Origin: Rhytidiadelphus loreus
Lineage: Eukaryota; Streptophyta; Bryopsida; Hypnales; Hylocomiaceae
Assembly: GCA_947034895.1 (NCBI GenBank)
Contig: OX344763.1
Coordinates: 82,665,093-82,729,092, forward strand
Direction: 5' to 3'
Length of the DNA: 64,000 bases
Positions 1-10,994 of this stretch are shown here, one piece after another. Under the pieces are notes generated by a model, which saw only the letters and a program-made list of their open reading frames with translations, was not told the DNA's origin and searched no databases. The stretch's first letter is position 1. Each line of letters opens with the position of its first letter. The translations under genes were made by a program, and so were the position numbers.

Positions 1-630
1 TCTGCTTGCAACTTGAGATTCTCAACGTTTATACCCTTATACTTCTTGATCTCCTCTTGGTATTCACTCAAAACCTTCAAGTCTGTAACCCGCTCGTCGA
101 GAGATGGTGTCATAGACTGGTTGAACTTTACAAACTCCAAGGCACCACTCAACAATTTAGGCACTAATTTGGAAAAATCTATTGCAATTTCTTGCAGCCT
201 TGGAGCAACTTCAGCTACAAATTGAGCCGTAACTGCCAATTTTGATGTGGTCAAAACAAATGAGCCCATTGACCCTCGAAAGGCTCATGTTGGGTTTCTG
301 CGCCTCCGTTACTCGTGCCATCCTCATTGGTGGGCTCCGTGTTCTTTAAACGTTCTTCGTGTAACCGCCACAAATGTGAACCTTTATACAAAGATTCTAA
401 TAATGCAAGTGAGGGCATCTAACGAACAATTTGCCATTTTGATGTCCTCAAAGATGACAAATGTGGATACTTGGAATCGATGAATCCGCCAAGAATGGTC
501 TCATTTGGCGGCACGCCATCCGATTGTTCTCCATGATGAGGTGAAGGATGCACTTCAACTCCTAGATTCAATGCCGGGCTCGATGTCTTTGGCAAACTTT
601 GCTTCGAAGTACTTGCCAAATGATTTAAAG
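1..630 (-). pseudogene. Family F pseudogene copy 1, distal part
   Basis: The minus strand is coding-like from 630 down to the window edge. Reading continues from the proximal part at 47630-48450 once the inserted element and one copy of the AAAG duplication are removed, giving an open stretch from about 619 to 422 that ends in TAG. The same frame then resumes after that stop, and a one-base shift near 280 leads into a helical, charged stretch (about residues VAEVAPRLQEIAIDFSKLVP) that runs off the left edge. The function is not recognised. The paralogue at 53099-54174 shares the upstream domain but has a different, glycine-rich tail. It is broken by stops, a frameshift and a 47-kb insertion. 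Confidence is good that this is one interrupted gene and low for what it encoded. Confidence 0.55.
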
Positions 631-690
631 AACACTATATTCATTAAAATGAGAGATTTCCATGGAAATGAGAGTCTTCGAGTGCAAAGG
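631..690 (+). repeat. Element 2 left terminal inverted repeat (phosphatase-side type)
   Basis: The first 55 or so bases match the reverse complement of 23854-23914, the corresponding end of element 1. The first 13 bases match the opposite end type at 1686 and 47629. AAAG precedes it. Confidence 0.7.
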
Positions 691-910
691 AACTAAAAAC
701 AAAGAAGAATATCCAGTCACATATAACATAAAGAGCACACATTGATATCGAAAACAATTATGCCAAAGCGGAAATGTACAATACCATTGATGAATTGCGA
801 AAGTGTCCCACATATATTGAGAAATATTCATCAAAATTTCACGTATTTGAATGTCAACACTACTAAATGAACGTTGGTAGAAGCATTGCCTAGCGTTACA
901 CTCCAAGCAG

Positions 911-1290
911 TAAAGTCCATCCCTTACCTAGACTGTACCGGACCATGCAAGTAGATTGCTTGGAAAGACGAAGCCAGGGTGATTGAAGAATGAAGTGGAG
1001 GTTCCGCCTTTAACTTACATCTGGGCCCAAAAAATTTAGGAACAAAAGTATCCAGACGCTACCCATAGCACTCTCATAAACTGCACTCCAAACAGTGTAA
1101 TTCCGAATTTGGAGCATTGTTTATAAATGTGCTGCGAGCAACGCCTGGATATTTTCGTTCCTACATCGTTTGTGCCCAGATCTAAGGGAAAGTTGAACAT
1201 CCACTTCATCCTTCAACCACCATGGCCTTGTCTCCCCAAGCTTCTATTCACATGACCTGTACATCAGTCATAGACAAGAAATGGACTTTA
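911..1290. repeat. Imperfect foldback hairpin, arms about 180 bp
   Basis: The left arm (about 911-1072) matches the reverse complement of the right arm (about 1130-1290). Clear paired blocks are TAAAGTCCAT, GAATGAAGTGGA, ATCTGGGC and TATCCAG. A short loop of some 50 bases lies between. No ORF is credible. It sits in the tail of element 2, downstream of the large gene, and is absent from the equivalent 430-bp tail of element 1, so it is probably a later MITE-like insertion. I found no certain target duplication. Confidence 0.65.
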
Positions 1291-1449
1291 ACAACCCGGC
1301 TTGTAAATATTCACCGCTAGCATTGCCAACAATCCAATTCTATGATATACACTATATCATCTACTATTATAAGTCCCCTAAGTATTCATAACAAAACTAA
1401 TTGTCATGCAAGTTTAATCACGATGTACACGAAGCTTTCTCACAAACTA

Positions 1450-1610
1450 ATTATGTACGTTGTGAACGTTACGAAGTCATCATGGCCTCATCTCTCCAAT
1501 CATCTATTCACCAGACCTGCACTGATAGGCACAATACAGGAACGCCTGTGACTACCCGGTGTTTTTAAATTCACCGGTAGTATTGCTAACCATCTAATTT
1601 AGAGTATTTC
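1450..1610 (+). repeat. Third, diverged copy of the hairpin arm
   Basis: This stretch repeats the right arm at about 1190-1345 in direct orientation. Shared blocks include CATGGCC, CTATTCAC, CCCGG and TTCACCG-TAG-ATTGC. It suggests either two overlapping foldback insertions or an internal duplication. Confidence 0.55.
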
Positions 1611-1685
1611 CGAGCCTCTATTACAAATAATCCCGCACATCCAAACTGGGATAAATCTGGGCAAAATTAACAAAAATGTACAGCA

Positions 1686-1850
1686 AACACTATATTCAAT
1701 ATTTTGAGAAGTTTGGAGTCTCTTAAAATAATATTGTCCATTTAGACTATATACAATGAATTATAATGTTAGCCAGTTTAGGCGGGCAAACACTAAATTT
1801 GCTAGTTGTAATGTGCAATTTCCATTAAAATGAGAGTCCTGTGAGTGATC
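1686..1850 (+). repeat. Element 1 terminal region, transposase side
   Basis: This matches 47465-47629 in reverse complement, including the terminal AACAC/TTATATTCAATATTTTG block and a subterminal TTTCCATTAAAATGAGAG. The subterminal block resembles the opposite terminus (TTCATTAAAATGAGAG), as expected if one protein binds both ends. Confidence 0.65.
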
Positions 1851-1925
1851 GAATGTTCAATTAGATGTATATGTTTTAAGATAAATGTTCTGATTAATAT
1901 AAATAAAGATTTGCAATCTTCTGAA

Positions 1926-2042
1926 CACCAAGTCATGAGCTCCACGGTTGGTTGTAAGGGGTTGTTTATCTCATTGAAGCGGTCCGGGTTCGATTCCCGT
2001 GGAATTCGTATGAGCGCATGAGAGAAAAAACATGACTTGGTG
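1926..2042 (+). repeat. tRNA-like segment bounded by a 12-bp inverted repeat
   Basis: CACCAAGTCATG (1926-1937) and its complement CATGACTTGGTG (2031-2042) bound the segment. Inside lies a pol III type B box, GGTTCGATTCC, within a T-arm-like GGGTTCGATTCCC. A weak A box (TGGTTGTAAGGGG) precedes it, and a 7-bp acceptor-like pairing of GAGCTCC with GGAATTC has one mismatch and one wobble. The anticodon stem does not form, so this is not a functional tRNA. The same segment lies at 47271-47387 in element 2, so it predates the split of the two copies. It could be a captured tRNA-derived SINE head or a structural end element. Confidence 0.55.
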
Positions 2043-2359
2043 CTGCTAAGTGAGCTTTGCAGGCAGGAAAATTGTAACAACAAACCGGCCCCCTATCCAA
2101 ACTTGTGACAAGTGCTCAACACGTTAACATAATAAAGAGTGGTTATACCCACTACCCTTTTCTTCAATCGTATTACATTTTCAAATTGACTTTAGACAGA
2201 ATATTAAGCTAGTAAAATAACATGAAATATCCAGAAAAGAGTATGTACAAACTTGAAATAGTAAATATATTTATATAAATTTGAAGATTAAAACATAATC
2301 AATATCCAATATATCAATTTAACATACTATTACTAATTTCACGATAATATTCCACAAAA
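2043..2359. other. Transposase 3' flank, no gene
   Basis: AT-rich DNA between the tRNA-like segment and the DUF7869 stop codon. It probably holds the 3' end of that transcript. Nothing else is seen. Confidence 0.4.
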
Positions 2360-5197
2360 TCAAGTATACGAAGCCAAGCTTTGGTTGATGACTTCAATTT
2401 GAGCTGTAGGAATCTTGATCCTGCATTCGCGGGTACCTCTTCTGTTCTGGGACTTCCATGCTGTCATCAAAGCGTTTGTTTCTTCCCATAGCGGTGGTTC
2501 GGTTTCATCAACCTTCCAACGTAAACCTCTTTCACTGTCCCATCCTGTATAGAAGTCACGAACATCCTGATTCCTTGATGTTGGACAGAAGTATTGAATG
2601 AGCACGCAATTCGGCTTCTCAGAATTACAATTGGGATCAGACAACGCCCTTGCAATCCAAACCGATCGACTGTCACCATCTGCGGGTCGGATTGCAACAA
2701 AATAGCCTTCAAAGAGATCCCGACCCACCCTAAAGGATGGTTGTGGGCGTCCACGCAAAGGCCCGACATAGGCCTCATCTTCTCCAAACTCTTCACGATC
2801 TTCACCATCATCTTGTAACTGATCCTCAAGAGTTGCTTGAATCCGAGTAGTTGGCCAAAAACCGTCCTTTAAATTAGTAGAAGCAGGTAATGGTTCTTGC
2901 AACGCCACCTTCACATCACGCCAGTAGTGTACCAAATGCTCATAGCGTCTTTGATATTCTCCAGTAATGTCAACATTGCATAACTTCTCCCAATACTTCA
3001 CAAAGCCAGATATACCTTTCAAAATGTCATCCACCCCTCTCATTTCCTTCAACAAAATTGGCAACGGCTCTCCACAGGGCCACAAACTATGCCCCTCCGA
3101 ATCTTCTTTCCACAACTTAATACCTCTACCATCCTCCCCTAACCAATCCACGTCAGTGCACAACAATTTGTACTTCATGACCGGACATCCCGTTGAATCT
3201 AGGTAGAACTTCACTTGTTGTGGTTTTGTGTGTCCAACCAGAGTCTCATCACCATCCACAAATGCACCTGCAATGAATCCTTTGAAATCGGGCACTTCTT
3301 CTATGAGGTGAAGGATAGTAGGAATGGACTCCACGTCCATAAACGACTTCATCAACATCGGGATTGTTGGAAAGTTCTCCTTTTTCAATAGCATGCTCCA
3401 TCTTCCAAACAACGCGTCAATGTCATCGTGTGTATGACCCACAATCATGAAGTTTACATACACTTCACGGAAGATCTTGTTCGCAACAAGTAGAGACCAA
3501 AAACAAAAAACATATCTGTTTTTGTTGTCTCCAGTAGCATTGTCCATTTGCACGTTGAGAATAGGTGGCAAAGGTGTCGCTGGAACCAAGTTATCTGGTG
3601 GTGGAGGTAGAGATGAGTTGCACATCTCTGCACCCTTCAACACCGCTGTGAATAAATTTGTTGAGCCCGACCCTACAAACAACTGTCGAGAAGACGACTT
3701 TGGTGGCAATTCAAGATCTCGCAACAGCTTTGCCATAGAACCTATGGTATAGTTTGAATCATGGGGAAAGAGGTCCAATCCATAATGAGCATAACGGACA
3801 TCAGCATGACCATGGGCAATCATGCCAGTGACAGACAAAGGCAACTTCATGAGGCCATCAAGGTCTTTACTTTTGTGGGAGAAGACCGGGGAAGCAGTTT
3901 TGGCATGATCCATCTTGTCGTGCATAATCGTAAGGCATTCATGCGGAAAATTATGCGACTGGTAGCGATTTGCGTAGTACAACTCCCTGTGAGCACGTGC
4001 AATAGCAAGATGCTTATCCAACCTAATGGACCACTTCATAGCAGATTGAGATCCAGCAAGAGCACCCTTCCTGAGCTCTTTCAATTTGTCACAAGTAGCG
4101 CAACGAGCAAAATTGTCTCCTGGCTTCTTCACTTCATACTCAGAGAACCTTGAAGATCGAATCTTGCTCAAGCTTGAAATTGAAACCTCCTTCAATCCAA
4201 AAGCAGCATTAGTTTCATTGATTGCTTTCATCTGACCCTTCCATTGGAAGGTAGCTGGCAATATCCTAGACACGACTTTGTCTCCAGACTTCAAAGTTCG
4301 TGTACGATGTGGCATGTGATCCGCTTCCTTATCAAGGATGCACTTCAAAGTAGCAGTAGCTTGTTGAGTGTGTTTCCTAGGCTTCACCAATCCCATATTG
4401 CCATGTATTGCTGCCTCCCGACCATCCTTCATGTATGTTTGGTAGCGATAGAACGTGGCCTCCGGGACCCTAGAAATATGCATCCATGCTTGCATGCACA
4501 CAGGTATTTCTTCAATCATCACCATCCTTCTACCACGTGAGTCTCGATGAACTTGTCTATGTACTTCAGTTTTCACAAAGGCTCTGTGCTTGAACGTTGA
4601 ATTCCGATACATTCGTTCCCGGAAGGCTCGAATTTTGTCCCTTGGAAACGGTTGAACACAATTTTGGCTGCAGCAAACTTTACTAGACACCAAGTTGATA
4701 GAGTCTTGAGTGAGTAGGTCATTTGATTTGATGGCAATCTTGCGAGGAGGATTTCTTATGGTACTTGTGTACGGTCTAGCATATGTTGAAGATGGCGGGT
4801 TTAAGAGAGTTGCTTGCAACCGGTTGAAATTATCATGGGCCTCATGGTCATGCAAGCTTGCCCCACGACAATGGACAAGATTTATAGGCCAAGCAACTAA
4901 AGAGTACACCTGCTCTTGTGAGATATCCAATTCCGAATGTGTCTTGGAAATGAAGACTGCTACATGAGTGTCTCCAAGAGGACCGTTGCTTCCCAACACA
5001 AGGTCAGAATCCACACTATGGCAAGTACCTTCTGCAACTAGGACGCCTGCATTGTTGTATAGAGTAACGCACTTTGTATTCCAGAGACGACGCGAAAGTC
5101 CTTCACACACTGGAATGTCAACATTCACTTCTTCAGGAATTTGGTATTCGCCATCAGAGAAGTCCATATTGTCGTTCGCTAACAAATCAGAATCCAT
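2360..5197 (-). CDS. DUF7869-type protein, candidate transposase of element 1
   Basis: A single uninterrupted ORF of 945 codons starting at ATG, ending TGA. Visible parts: an acidic N-terminus; a cysteine pair near 175-180; a helix-turn-helix-like stretch at about 234-280 ending in HGNMGLVKPRKHTQQA; a CATC motif at 366-369; a conserved core with HDKMDHAK (426-433), NVQMDNATGDNKN (548-560) and VGHTHDDIDALFGR (586-599); and a C-terminal all-beta-looking region with VGPLRG...FVAIRPADGD and LMTAWK. The core matches what I know of DUF7869 proteins, which are abundant in non-seed plants and usually transposon-associated. The spaced Asp/His residues could form a DDE/RNase H-like site; that is inference. 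The gene reads toward the element end. Its paralogue at 44035-46857 is broken, so this is the better candidate for active protein. Confidence 0.8.
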   Translation of the reverse strand: MDSDLLANDNMDFSDGEYQIPEEVNVDIPVCEGLSRRLWNTKCVTLYNNAGVLVAEGTCHSVDSDLVLGSNGPLGDTHVAVFISKTHSELDISQEQVYSLVAWPINLVHCRGASLHDHEAHDNFNRLQATLLNPPSSTYARPYTSTIRNPPRKIAIKSNDLLTQDSINLVSSKVCCSQNCVQPFPRDKIRAFRERMYRNSTFKHRAFVKTEVHRQVHRDSRGRRMVMIEEIPVCMQAWMHISRVPEATFYRYQTYMKDGREAAIHGNMGLVKPRKHTQQATATLKCILDKEADHMPHRTRTLKSGDKVVSRILPATFQWKGQMKAINETNAAFGLKEVSISSLSKIRSSRFSEYEVKKPGDNFARCATCDKLKELRKGALAGSQSAMKWSIRLDKHLAIARAHRELYYANRYQSHNFPHECLTIMHDKMDHAKTASPVFSHKSKDLDGLMKLPLSVTGMIAHGHADVRYAHYGLDLFPHDSNYTIGSMAKLLRDLELPPKSSSRQLFVGSGSTNLFTAVLKGAEMCNSSLPPPPDNLVPATPLPPILNVQMDNATGDNKNRYVFCFWSLLVANKIFREVYVNFMIVGHTHDDIDALFGRWSMLLKKENFPTIPMLMKSFMDVESIPTILHLIEEVPDFKGFIAGAFVDGDETLVGHTKPQQVKFYLDSTGCPVMKYKLLCTDVDWLGEDGRGIKLWKEDSEGHSLWPCGEPLPILLKEMRGVDDILKGISGFVKYWEKLCNVDITGEYQRRYEHLVHYWRDVKVALQEPLPASTNLKDGFWPTTRIQATLEDQLQDDGEDREEFGEDEAYVGPLRGRPQPSFRVGRDLFEGYFVAIRPADGDSRSVWIARALSDPNCNSEKPNCVLIQYFCPTSRNQDVRDFYTGWDSERGLRWKVDETEPPLWEETNALMTAWKSQNRRGTRECRIKIPTAQIEVINQSLASYT

Positions 5198-5340
5198 GAT
5201 AACTACAAATCAAAGAAGATATTACTCAGTCAGGAAAGAGGCAAATGTCGAGTTCAACAAGATGCTTCAAAAAATAATCAAGTGAACATAGGTTTACAAA
5301 AGGAAATCTAGTAGATTAAATTGAAGAATTATTTCTTTGT

Positions 5341-6690
5341 CTGCAATTCAGGTCGATAAGAGTTGAATTGTAAAGGTGTTGATTATATTACTACAATGAA
5401 ACTCTATGATGTTTATAGACATTAAGTAATTCCAACCGTAATGTAATCAAGGTTTTTGCTAGTCAATTAGTGCTGAGCTGGAGGAAAAATATATTTACTG
5501 GAGATCAATTGCAAATGACATCTAAGTAAAATACATATGAGGAAAATGATTTGATTTTTTGGAAAATGTATAATCTGCAATATTTGTATTCAATTCTTCA
5601 TAAGTAGAATGTGCAGTTTAGGTTGTTACCACCTGAACTGCACATAAAGAATTTTACTTATTTTCACATGTTCAAGACAAATAGATAAAAGACTTATGGT
5701 CAATTTCGTTAAAATGGCGGTATTCCACACGCCATTTTAATGGAATATCTTCTACAAAAGAGAATAAGTGTGCCACGATAGCGTCATATATGTGCCAATT
5801 TTATATCTAGCACATTCAAATCACTCCTAGTTCACGCATTTCCATTCCCCTCGGACAATCTTTCCATTGTTTTCATTATTTCAGTGGGTTCATTTTGTGC
5901 CATTTTAATGGAATACCGCCATTTTAACGAAATTGACCATACTTCAACTTACTTGGAATAAAATGCTAAATAATACTCTTGGCAATACGACCTGATTATC
6001 AAGATTAAAACTACAGTCATCATATTTTTTATATTTTTGACACCAAACCAAAACTCTACAATGTCAACATTCACTCGTGGACATTTGCAATTCAGGTGGT
6101 AGCTACCTGAATTGCACAATTCATTATTCAACTTGTGAAAAAAATAACATGCTCAGACACCAATTTAACTAGATTACATCAATGATGAAAGGAGATGAAA
6201 AATGTCTAATTATATCAAATGCCAATTCATCCAGATCTGCTCATTAATTTTTTTTTAATTATTTTTTCACGTTCACAATTATATATCAAAAGGTTGTGCA
6301 TTTCAGGTTGAAACCACCTGATTTGCACCCCGTCACCAAGAGACACACGTTTCGTCAAGGCTAGGAAAGTAAAAGAGTGTATCTTATGAAGATTACGATG
6401 TTTCACACAAGGTGTCACCATTCAGGTTGATACGAGCTGATCTGCACAACCTATTAGACAAACATCCGGTACAAGCAGACTATGAAGGAAAAAAGTATAT
6501 CCCAATAGGTTTGAAATTCACAATGCAAGGCATCTTAATTCAGGTTGATACGAGCTGATCTGCACAAGTCTCTAAACAATAATATAGTACTTTTCATTAT
6601 AGACACATATCTAGGATTCTCGAGTGTCAAAATTATTTTATATCCTTTTCCAATTCAAGTCTTAGCGACCTGAACTGCGTAATCAACAAT
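5341..6690. repeat. Array of ~30-bp near-palindromes upstream of DUF7869 (element 1 type)
   Basis: About seven copies start near 5343, 5609, 6088, 6297, 6417, 6536 and 6651. The pattern is TGCANTTCAGGT, about seven variable bases, ACCTGAANTGCA, with decay in some copies; for example 6088-6120 reads TTGCAATTCAGGTGG then CTACCTGAATTGCA. The last four are spaced close to 118 bp apart. They lie on the 5' side of the transposase gene, as subterminal transposase sites often do, and the same family occurs upstream of and inside the large gene of this element. Confidence 0.7.
5696..5940. mobile_element. 245-bp MITE with 31-bp terminal inverted repeats
   Basis: The ends are ATGGTCAATTTCGTTAAAAT (continuing to GGCGGTATTCC) and its exact complement, flanked by ACTT on both sides (5692-5695 and 5941-5944). 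A subterminal CCATTTTAATGGAATA block occurs on both sides. The TTNGTTAAAATGGNGGTNTTCCA part of the repeat resembles the right end of element 1 (TTCATTAAAATGGGAGTTTTCCA), and the target duplication is also 4 bp. It is therefore plausibly a non-autonomous relative of the large elements. No coding content. Confidence 0.8.
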
Positions 6691-7040
6691 TAATTGTAGA
6701 ATGACCCCGTATTTTTCGGCAGAAAATGCGGATCTCTAAGGACGATCACTGTCATCCAGATAACACAATATGCCAAACAAAATGAAATCACAACACTACA
6801 AGCCAATAACCCGGGACAAAAATTTGGCTTCTGGAACATTCAAACTTTCAACTGGAACAAGGATTCACGATCTCGATGACCAATTCAATTTATGTCATTC
6901 TTGAAAGTTGTACTTCAGATGGAGTCAAGTTCCTTACAAGTAGAATCAATTAAAAACGTTACTTGGTCACAAACTCAATGACATTCAACACAAAACTTGA
7001 CTAGCATCCTTGAAAATGCATGAATCGAGTCCATTGAAAG
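6691..7040. other. No feature seen
   Basis: Unstructured intergenic-like sequence inside element 1, with no ORF, repeat or motif that I can support. Confidence 0.3.
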
Positions 7041-7170
7041 TCCGAGAGAGCACACTGGTATCCCGAGAATGCACACTAGTATCCCAAGAAAGCACACTGG
7101 TATCCCGAGAGAGCACACTGGTATCTCGAGAGAGAACACTGTTATCCCGAGAGAGCAAATAGAAGCCTTA
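7041..7170. repeat. 21-bp tandem repeat, about six units
   Basis: Units of the form CTGGTATCCCGAGAGAGCACA repeat with few changes. As 21 is a multiple of three, the minus strand stays open and would read a 7-residue repeat like LGIPVCS, but there is no other sign of a gene. Confidence 0.6.
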
Positions 7171-9338
7171 TTGAGCGCAGTAAAAGTCCGACAGAGTGCA
7201 AGAAGTGGTCTCGTCACTCTTCACGACCTCCTTTCTGCAAGGCTATAGAATTCTACGGCACATTGCAATCAGTTCCAAAATCAATCTGAAAACTTTGGGT
7301 TCATGAACTTGCTCAAGAAACAGGTTAGTTTGGGAATTTCCAAATCGATGGGAGGCTCTTGATTCATGCAAGTCAAACTTCTACTAAAACATCAAACGAT
7401 AGATGCCAAAAACGTCTCTACAAAACATATTTGTAAGAGTGGGTGCATCTGTTTAAATACATTCACGGGCTCTCTCATCCTAATGAATAAACAAGTAGCT
7501 GCGGTACAAGAAAGTACGAGACGCTCTAACCCTGCTGCCTAAATCGCTCACTTATTGATTAGTTATGGATTTTCGACTGTGAGCACTAGCAGTCCAAGAG
7601 AGCACGGTGAAGTGCATCAACTCCTCACGAGATTCATAGATGCACAAACAAGATTTTACAACGTAAGTTCAATAGAGTTATCACCTACAAGCAAGGACGC
7701 CTCAGAAATAATACCGTGATCGTCAAAAACAAGAAAAGCATCGACTGAAACCGGGAAAAAAACGGAAACAGAGCGCGACCAAAGTATCAGATGAAATGGC
7801 GATGGCGGAAAAACAATGCGGTAGGAGGACGTCCCGAACCGTGAGGGCCTGAGAGAACGCCTGGCGGGAGTGAAGACTGAAGACGCGCGAAAACAATTGC
7901 GGGAGATTTCGAATTCAACAATTTCCTTCACAGTGGACGCACATTTCCGCCGAAGATTATGCTTGCTACTACGGCATCATTCCAAAAATATCACAAAGCC
8001 ATATTTCCGTAGACTAGATTCTCTTCCAAGAATTCGATGTGCCTTGCCAGTACCTTCCTCGCCGGATTCCATGGAGGACTCCGCTTTCGCCAGCCAGCCT
8101 GCGGTATTTCCGATTGTACTTCATTAACCCAGGAACACCGAAAACGCCATTTCGTGGCGTTTGGATGAGAATGCGGCGACGTGGACGGAAAACTTTTTGT
8201 TTTTTTCATCTGGAACTTTCATCAGTCTAGAGATAGTCGCTTCCTGGACAATTGGGAATTAAGTGCGCAGTCTTAGCGCTCATTGTTGCTTACTAATTTA
8301 GATTGGAGTAATAAAAACGGTATGGGACTATCCTTACTTTCGGTCAAGCTCTATGACCACAAGGACTATGGTCACCAACTTGAAAAATTTGTCAACGCTT
8401 GCACTAGTTGCCCGAGGGCTGAAAATTTCCTAATATTTCCAAAAAAAAAGTGTATAGTGAAGCATCTGAAGTTGTGTTGCTCCTCTCTCTATGTAATATA
8501 CTTTATTTTTCATGGTGTAAGGAAATGACTCTGTATTTACTTTTCTTTCCATCTCCTACTATCAACCATTTTTTTGGGATTCTTTCAAAAGAATCTAAAG
8601 TAAATTGTTTTGTCAAAAGAACAACTCCTATTTGGTAAAATCCACTATTCACTATAGGTTAATGCCTTACATTTTGCAAGTCCACCAATGAAGTTGATCC
8701 TGCTCTAGCTTGATGTAGTAGCCATAATCTATTACGCAAAACTCTCCTCCTATTTTTTATATTTCATATGCATATTCTAAAAATAAATAAATAAAAAGAA
8801 AACAATTTAGATTGGAAGAAGAATCAAAGTATTATTGTGATAATCATCCGATATATCTACAAATATTAAAGTTTTATATTAATAAATTAAAATTACAATT
8901 AAGCACTCAAAATAGTTGTATGTTATTGTCTCTACCGTTCACATTTTTCATTGGAATCCATTTCAATAATCAATTGATTCAGGGAAAAGTTGTTAGTATA
9001 AGTATATTTTACCAAACCTATCTCTACAATCATGTAATTTTGGTAAATAATGTTCCACAAATGTAATGCAATTGAAAATTTCTAAGGATGTTCCTAATTT
9101 ATGTAAGAACCCGAATCCTAAGGAATGACCATCAAAACGAAATTTCTAATATGTCAAATTTAGTGGTTGAAGTGTGGCCTCCTGGATTATTTGCAATGAA
9201 AAAATAAAAACTTCTCACTTTAATCCCTAAACGTCACTTGCGGATGGATAGCCACATATGAGAAGTGCTCGAAAATTCATAAACAAAGAAAAATGGAAAT
9301 CAAAATGAAAATTGATGTCATAATGTTAGCTCTAAAGT
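7171..9338. other. Long stretch without a recognised gene
   Basis: A moderately GC-rich patch at about 7700-8240 has short open frames on both strands but no conserved domain, and looks like leader or degraded coding DNA. From 8280 the sequence becomes AT-rich with simple tracts. No RNA gene or terminator can be supported. Confidence 0.3.
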
Positions 9339-9845
9339 ATGCCTTCCAAGTATGTGGGGACGCTTTGGAAGTCATCCTTCACACAATGCACACACCACAT
9401 ACTTTGGAAGCATACTAGAATTCCTAAACAAAGAAGGATGGAAAATAAAATATTAAATGACGTCATCATATGCCTTCCAAGTATGTGGGGACGCTTTGGA
9501 AGTCATCCTTCACACAATGCACACACCACATACTTTGGAAGCATACTAGAATTCCTAAACAAAGAAGGATGGAAAATAAAATATTAAATGACATCATCAT
9601 ATGCCTTCCAAGTATGTGGGACGCTTTGGAAGTCATCCTTCACACAATGCACACACCACGTACTTGGGAAGCGTGCCTAAGTTACTAAACAAAGAAGGAT
9701 GGAAATGAAAATAAAAATTCATGTCATCATACTTACTCTAATGTATGCCTTAATTCCAAGTATGTACGGACGCTTTGAAAGTCATTCTTCACACAATACA
9801 CACACCACATACTTTAGAAACATGCAAAAATTCCTAAACCAAACT
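9339..9845. repeat. Tandem array of a 131-bp unit, four copies
   Basis: Units begin at 9339, 9470 and 9601, exactly 131 bp apart and nearly identical, and a fourth diverged unit begins about 9745. Each unit contains an internal inverted repeat: ATGCCTTCCAAGTATGTGG near its start and CCACATACTTTGGAAGCAT later, so each can fold as a MITE-like hairpin. Short ORFs predicted here are by-products of the repeat. Confidence 0.85.
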
Positions 9846-10790
9846 TAGTTTAAACAAATATTTAAAGATAAAAAATTCATGTAAATATTAAATGAAACTA
9901 TATATATATATAAATATAAAGCAATAAAACTTTTATTTTTAATTCCTTTGTTATTTTTGGGTGAAAAGCTTAAAATTAGTATTTAACTCATATCTGAAAC
10001 AAGTACATTCTATTATTATGCATGTGTTCTCTAAAAATACAAGTGTTGAAAATTAAAGTTCTTAACTCCTAGTAATTGCAATAACAAATAGAGTGAATTT
10101 CAAAAATTAGATTTATGGAATATTTTCAAATTTCAAGTTTTTTTATATAATTTGGATAGACCTGATTCATGGTATGTACATAATTAATTTGAAAGTTTGG
10201 AAGCAATATATTTTTGGAACAATTTCAACAAATGCAAATAAAATTGTAAATCCAAATGATAACAAAGTGTATGTCCTTTAATATAAAAGTCTTGTTAGAC
10301 TTTTCAAAAAATGAAACAACTCTTTTCACTTATTAAAAAAGTTAAAGAACTCTAGTGTGAAAGGGATCTTACTCCATTTTTAAAAAGAAAAAGAACTATA
10401 ATGTAAAAGGTTGCTTTTACTTTGTAGACCTAACGCCCTCATGATCAAAGATTATATTCTTTCAACTCATAAGTGACGTTGTAATATTGTTGTGGTTTCT
10501 TCTCCTAAGTATGTTGTCTTTAATATTTCTAGTTTGATTTTGCATTAATACAATTCTAAAAAAATGATACAAATTATCAAATGTTGGCTTTTTGTTAGTT
10601 TAGAACAAATTCCTATAAGCTCAAAGAAGGCCTTGGACATTTAGGGGTTAAGAGAAAAAGTTTAGCAACTCAAATAAGAATGTACAAGTTAGTATAAAAT
10701 CAATTAAAAAAAAGCACAACAATTGTTTTTTAATAGCATAGCAACCGACAACACATAATCAACACTATTTATTAAGTACCCAAAATAACA
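9846..10790. other. AT-rich, no gene
   Basis: Highly AT-rich sequence with a short TA-dinucleotide run near 9901. No coding or RNA feature seen. Confidence 0.3.
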
Positions 10791-10922
10791 GTCCTTCCGT
10801 CCCTAAATGATCTTGGAGTTGGTCAAATAGTGTGGGATTAAAGTTGAAATAACACTATCTCTATCCATTTCTAAATATTTAAGATGAGCAATTGCAAGAT
10901 CATTTTGGGACAAAGGAAATAT
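10791..10922. mobile_element. Stowaway-like MITE, about 132 bp
   Basis: The ends are GTCCTTCCGTCCCTAAATGA (continuing TCTTG) and CAAGATCATTTTGGGACAAAGGAAA in inverted orientation. CTTCCGTCCC-type ends are typical of plant Stowaway (Tc1/mariner) MITEs. Expected TA duplications are not cleanly preserved, so the exact borders are uncertain. Confidence 0.55.
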
Positions 10923-10994
10923 TGTTTTAGTCCCAAAATATCTTGTGATAATAAAAAAATATGTATACATATAGGACACCCAACCATAATATAG

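Noticed and set aside
1938..2010. A functional tRNA gene
   Set aside because: The B box is good but the anticodon stem does not form and the acceptor stem has a mismatch.
3447..4153. Open plus-strand frames opposite the DUF7869 gene
   Set aside because: Shadows of the intact minus-strand ORF; no motif of their own.
6975..7217. 80-codon protein with 7-residue repeats
   Set aside because: It follows the 21-bp tandem repeat, with no flanking gene structure.
9339..9688. Small conserved proteins of 72-82 codons
   Set aside because: The repeated peptides simply follow the 131-bp tandem unit.
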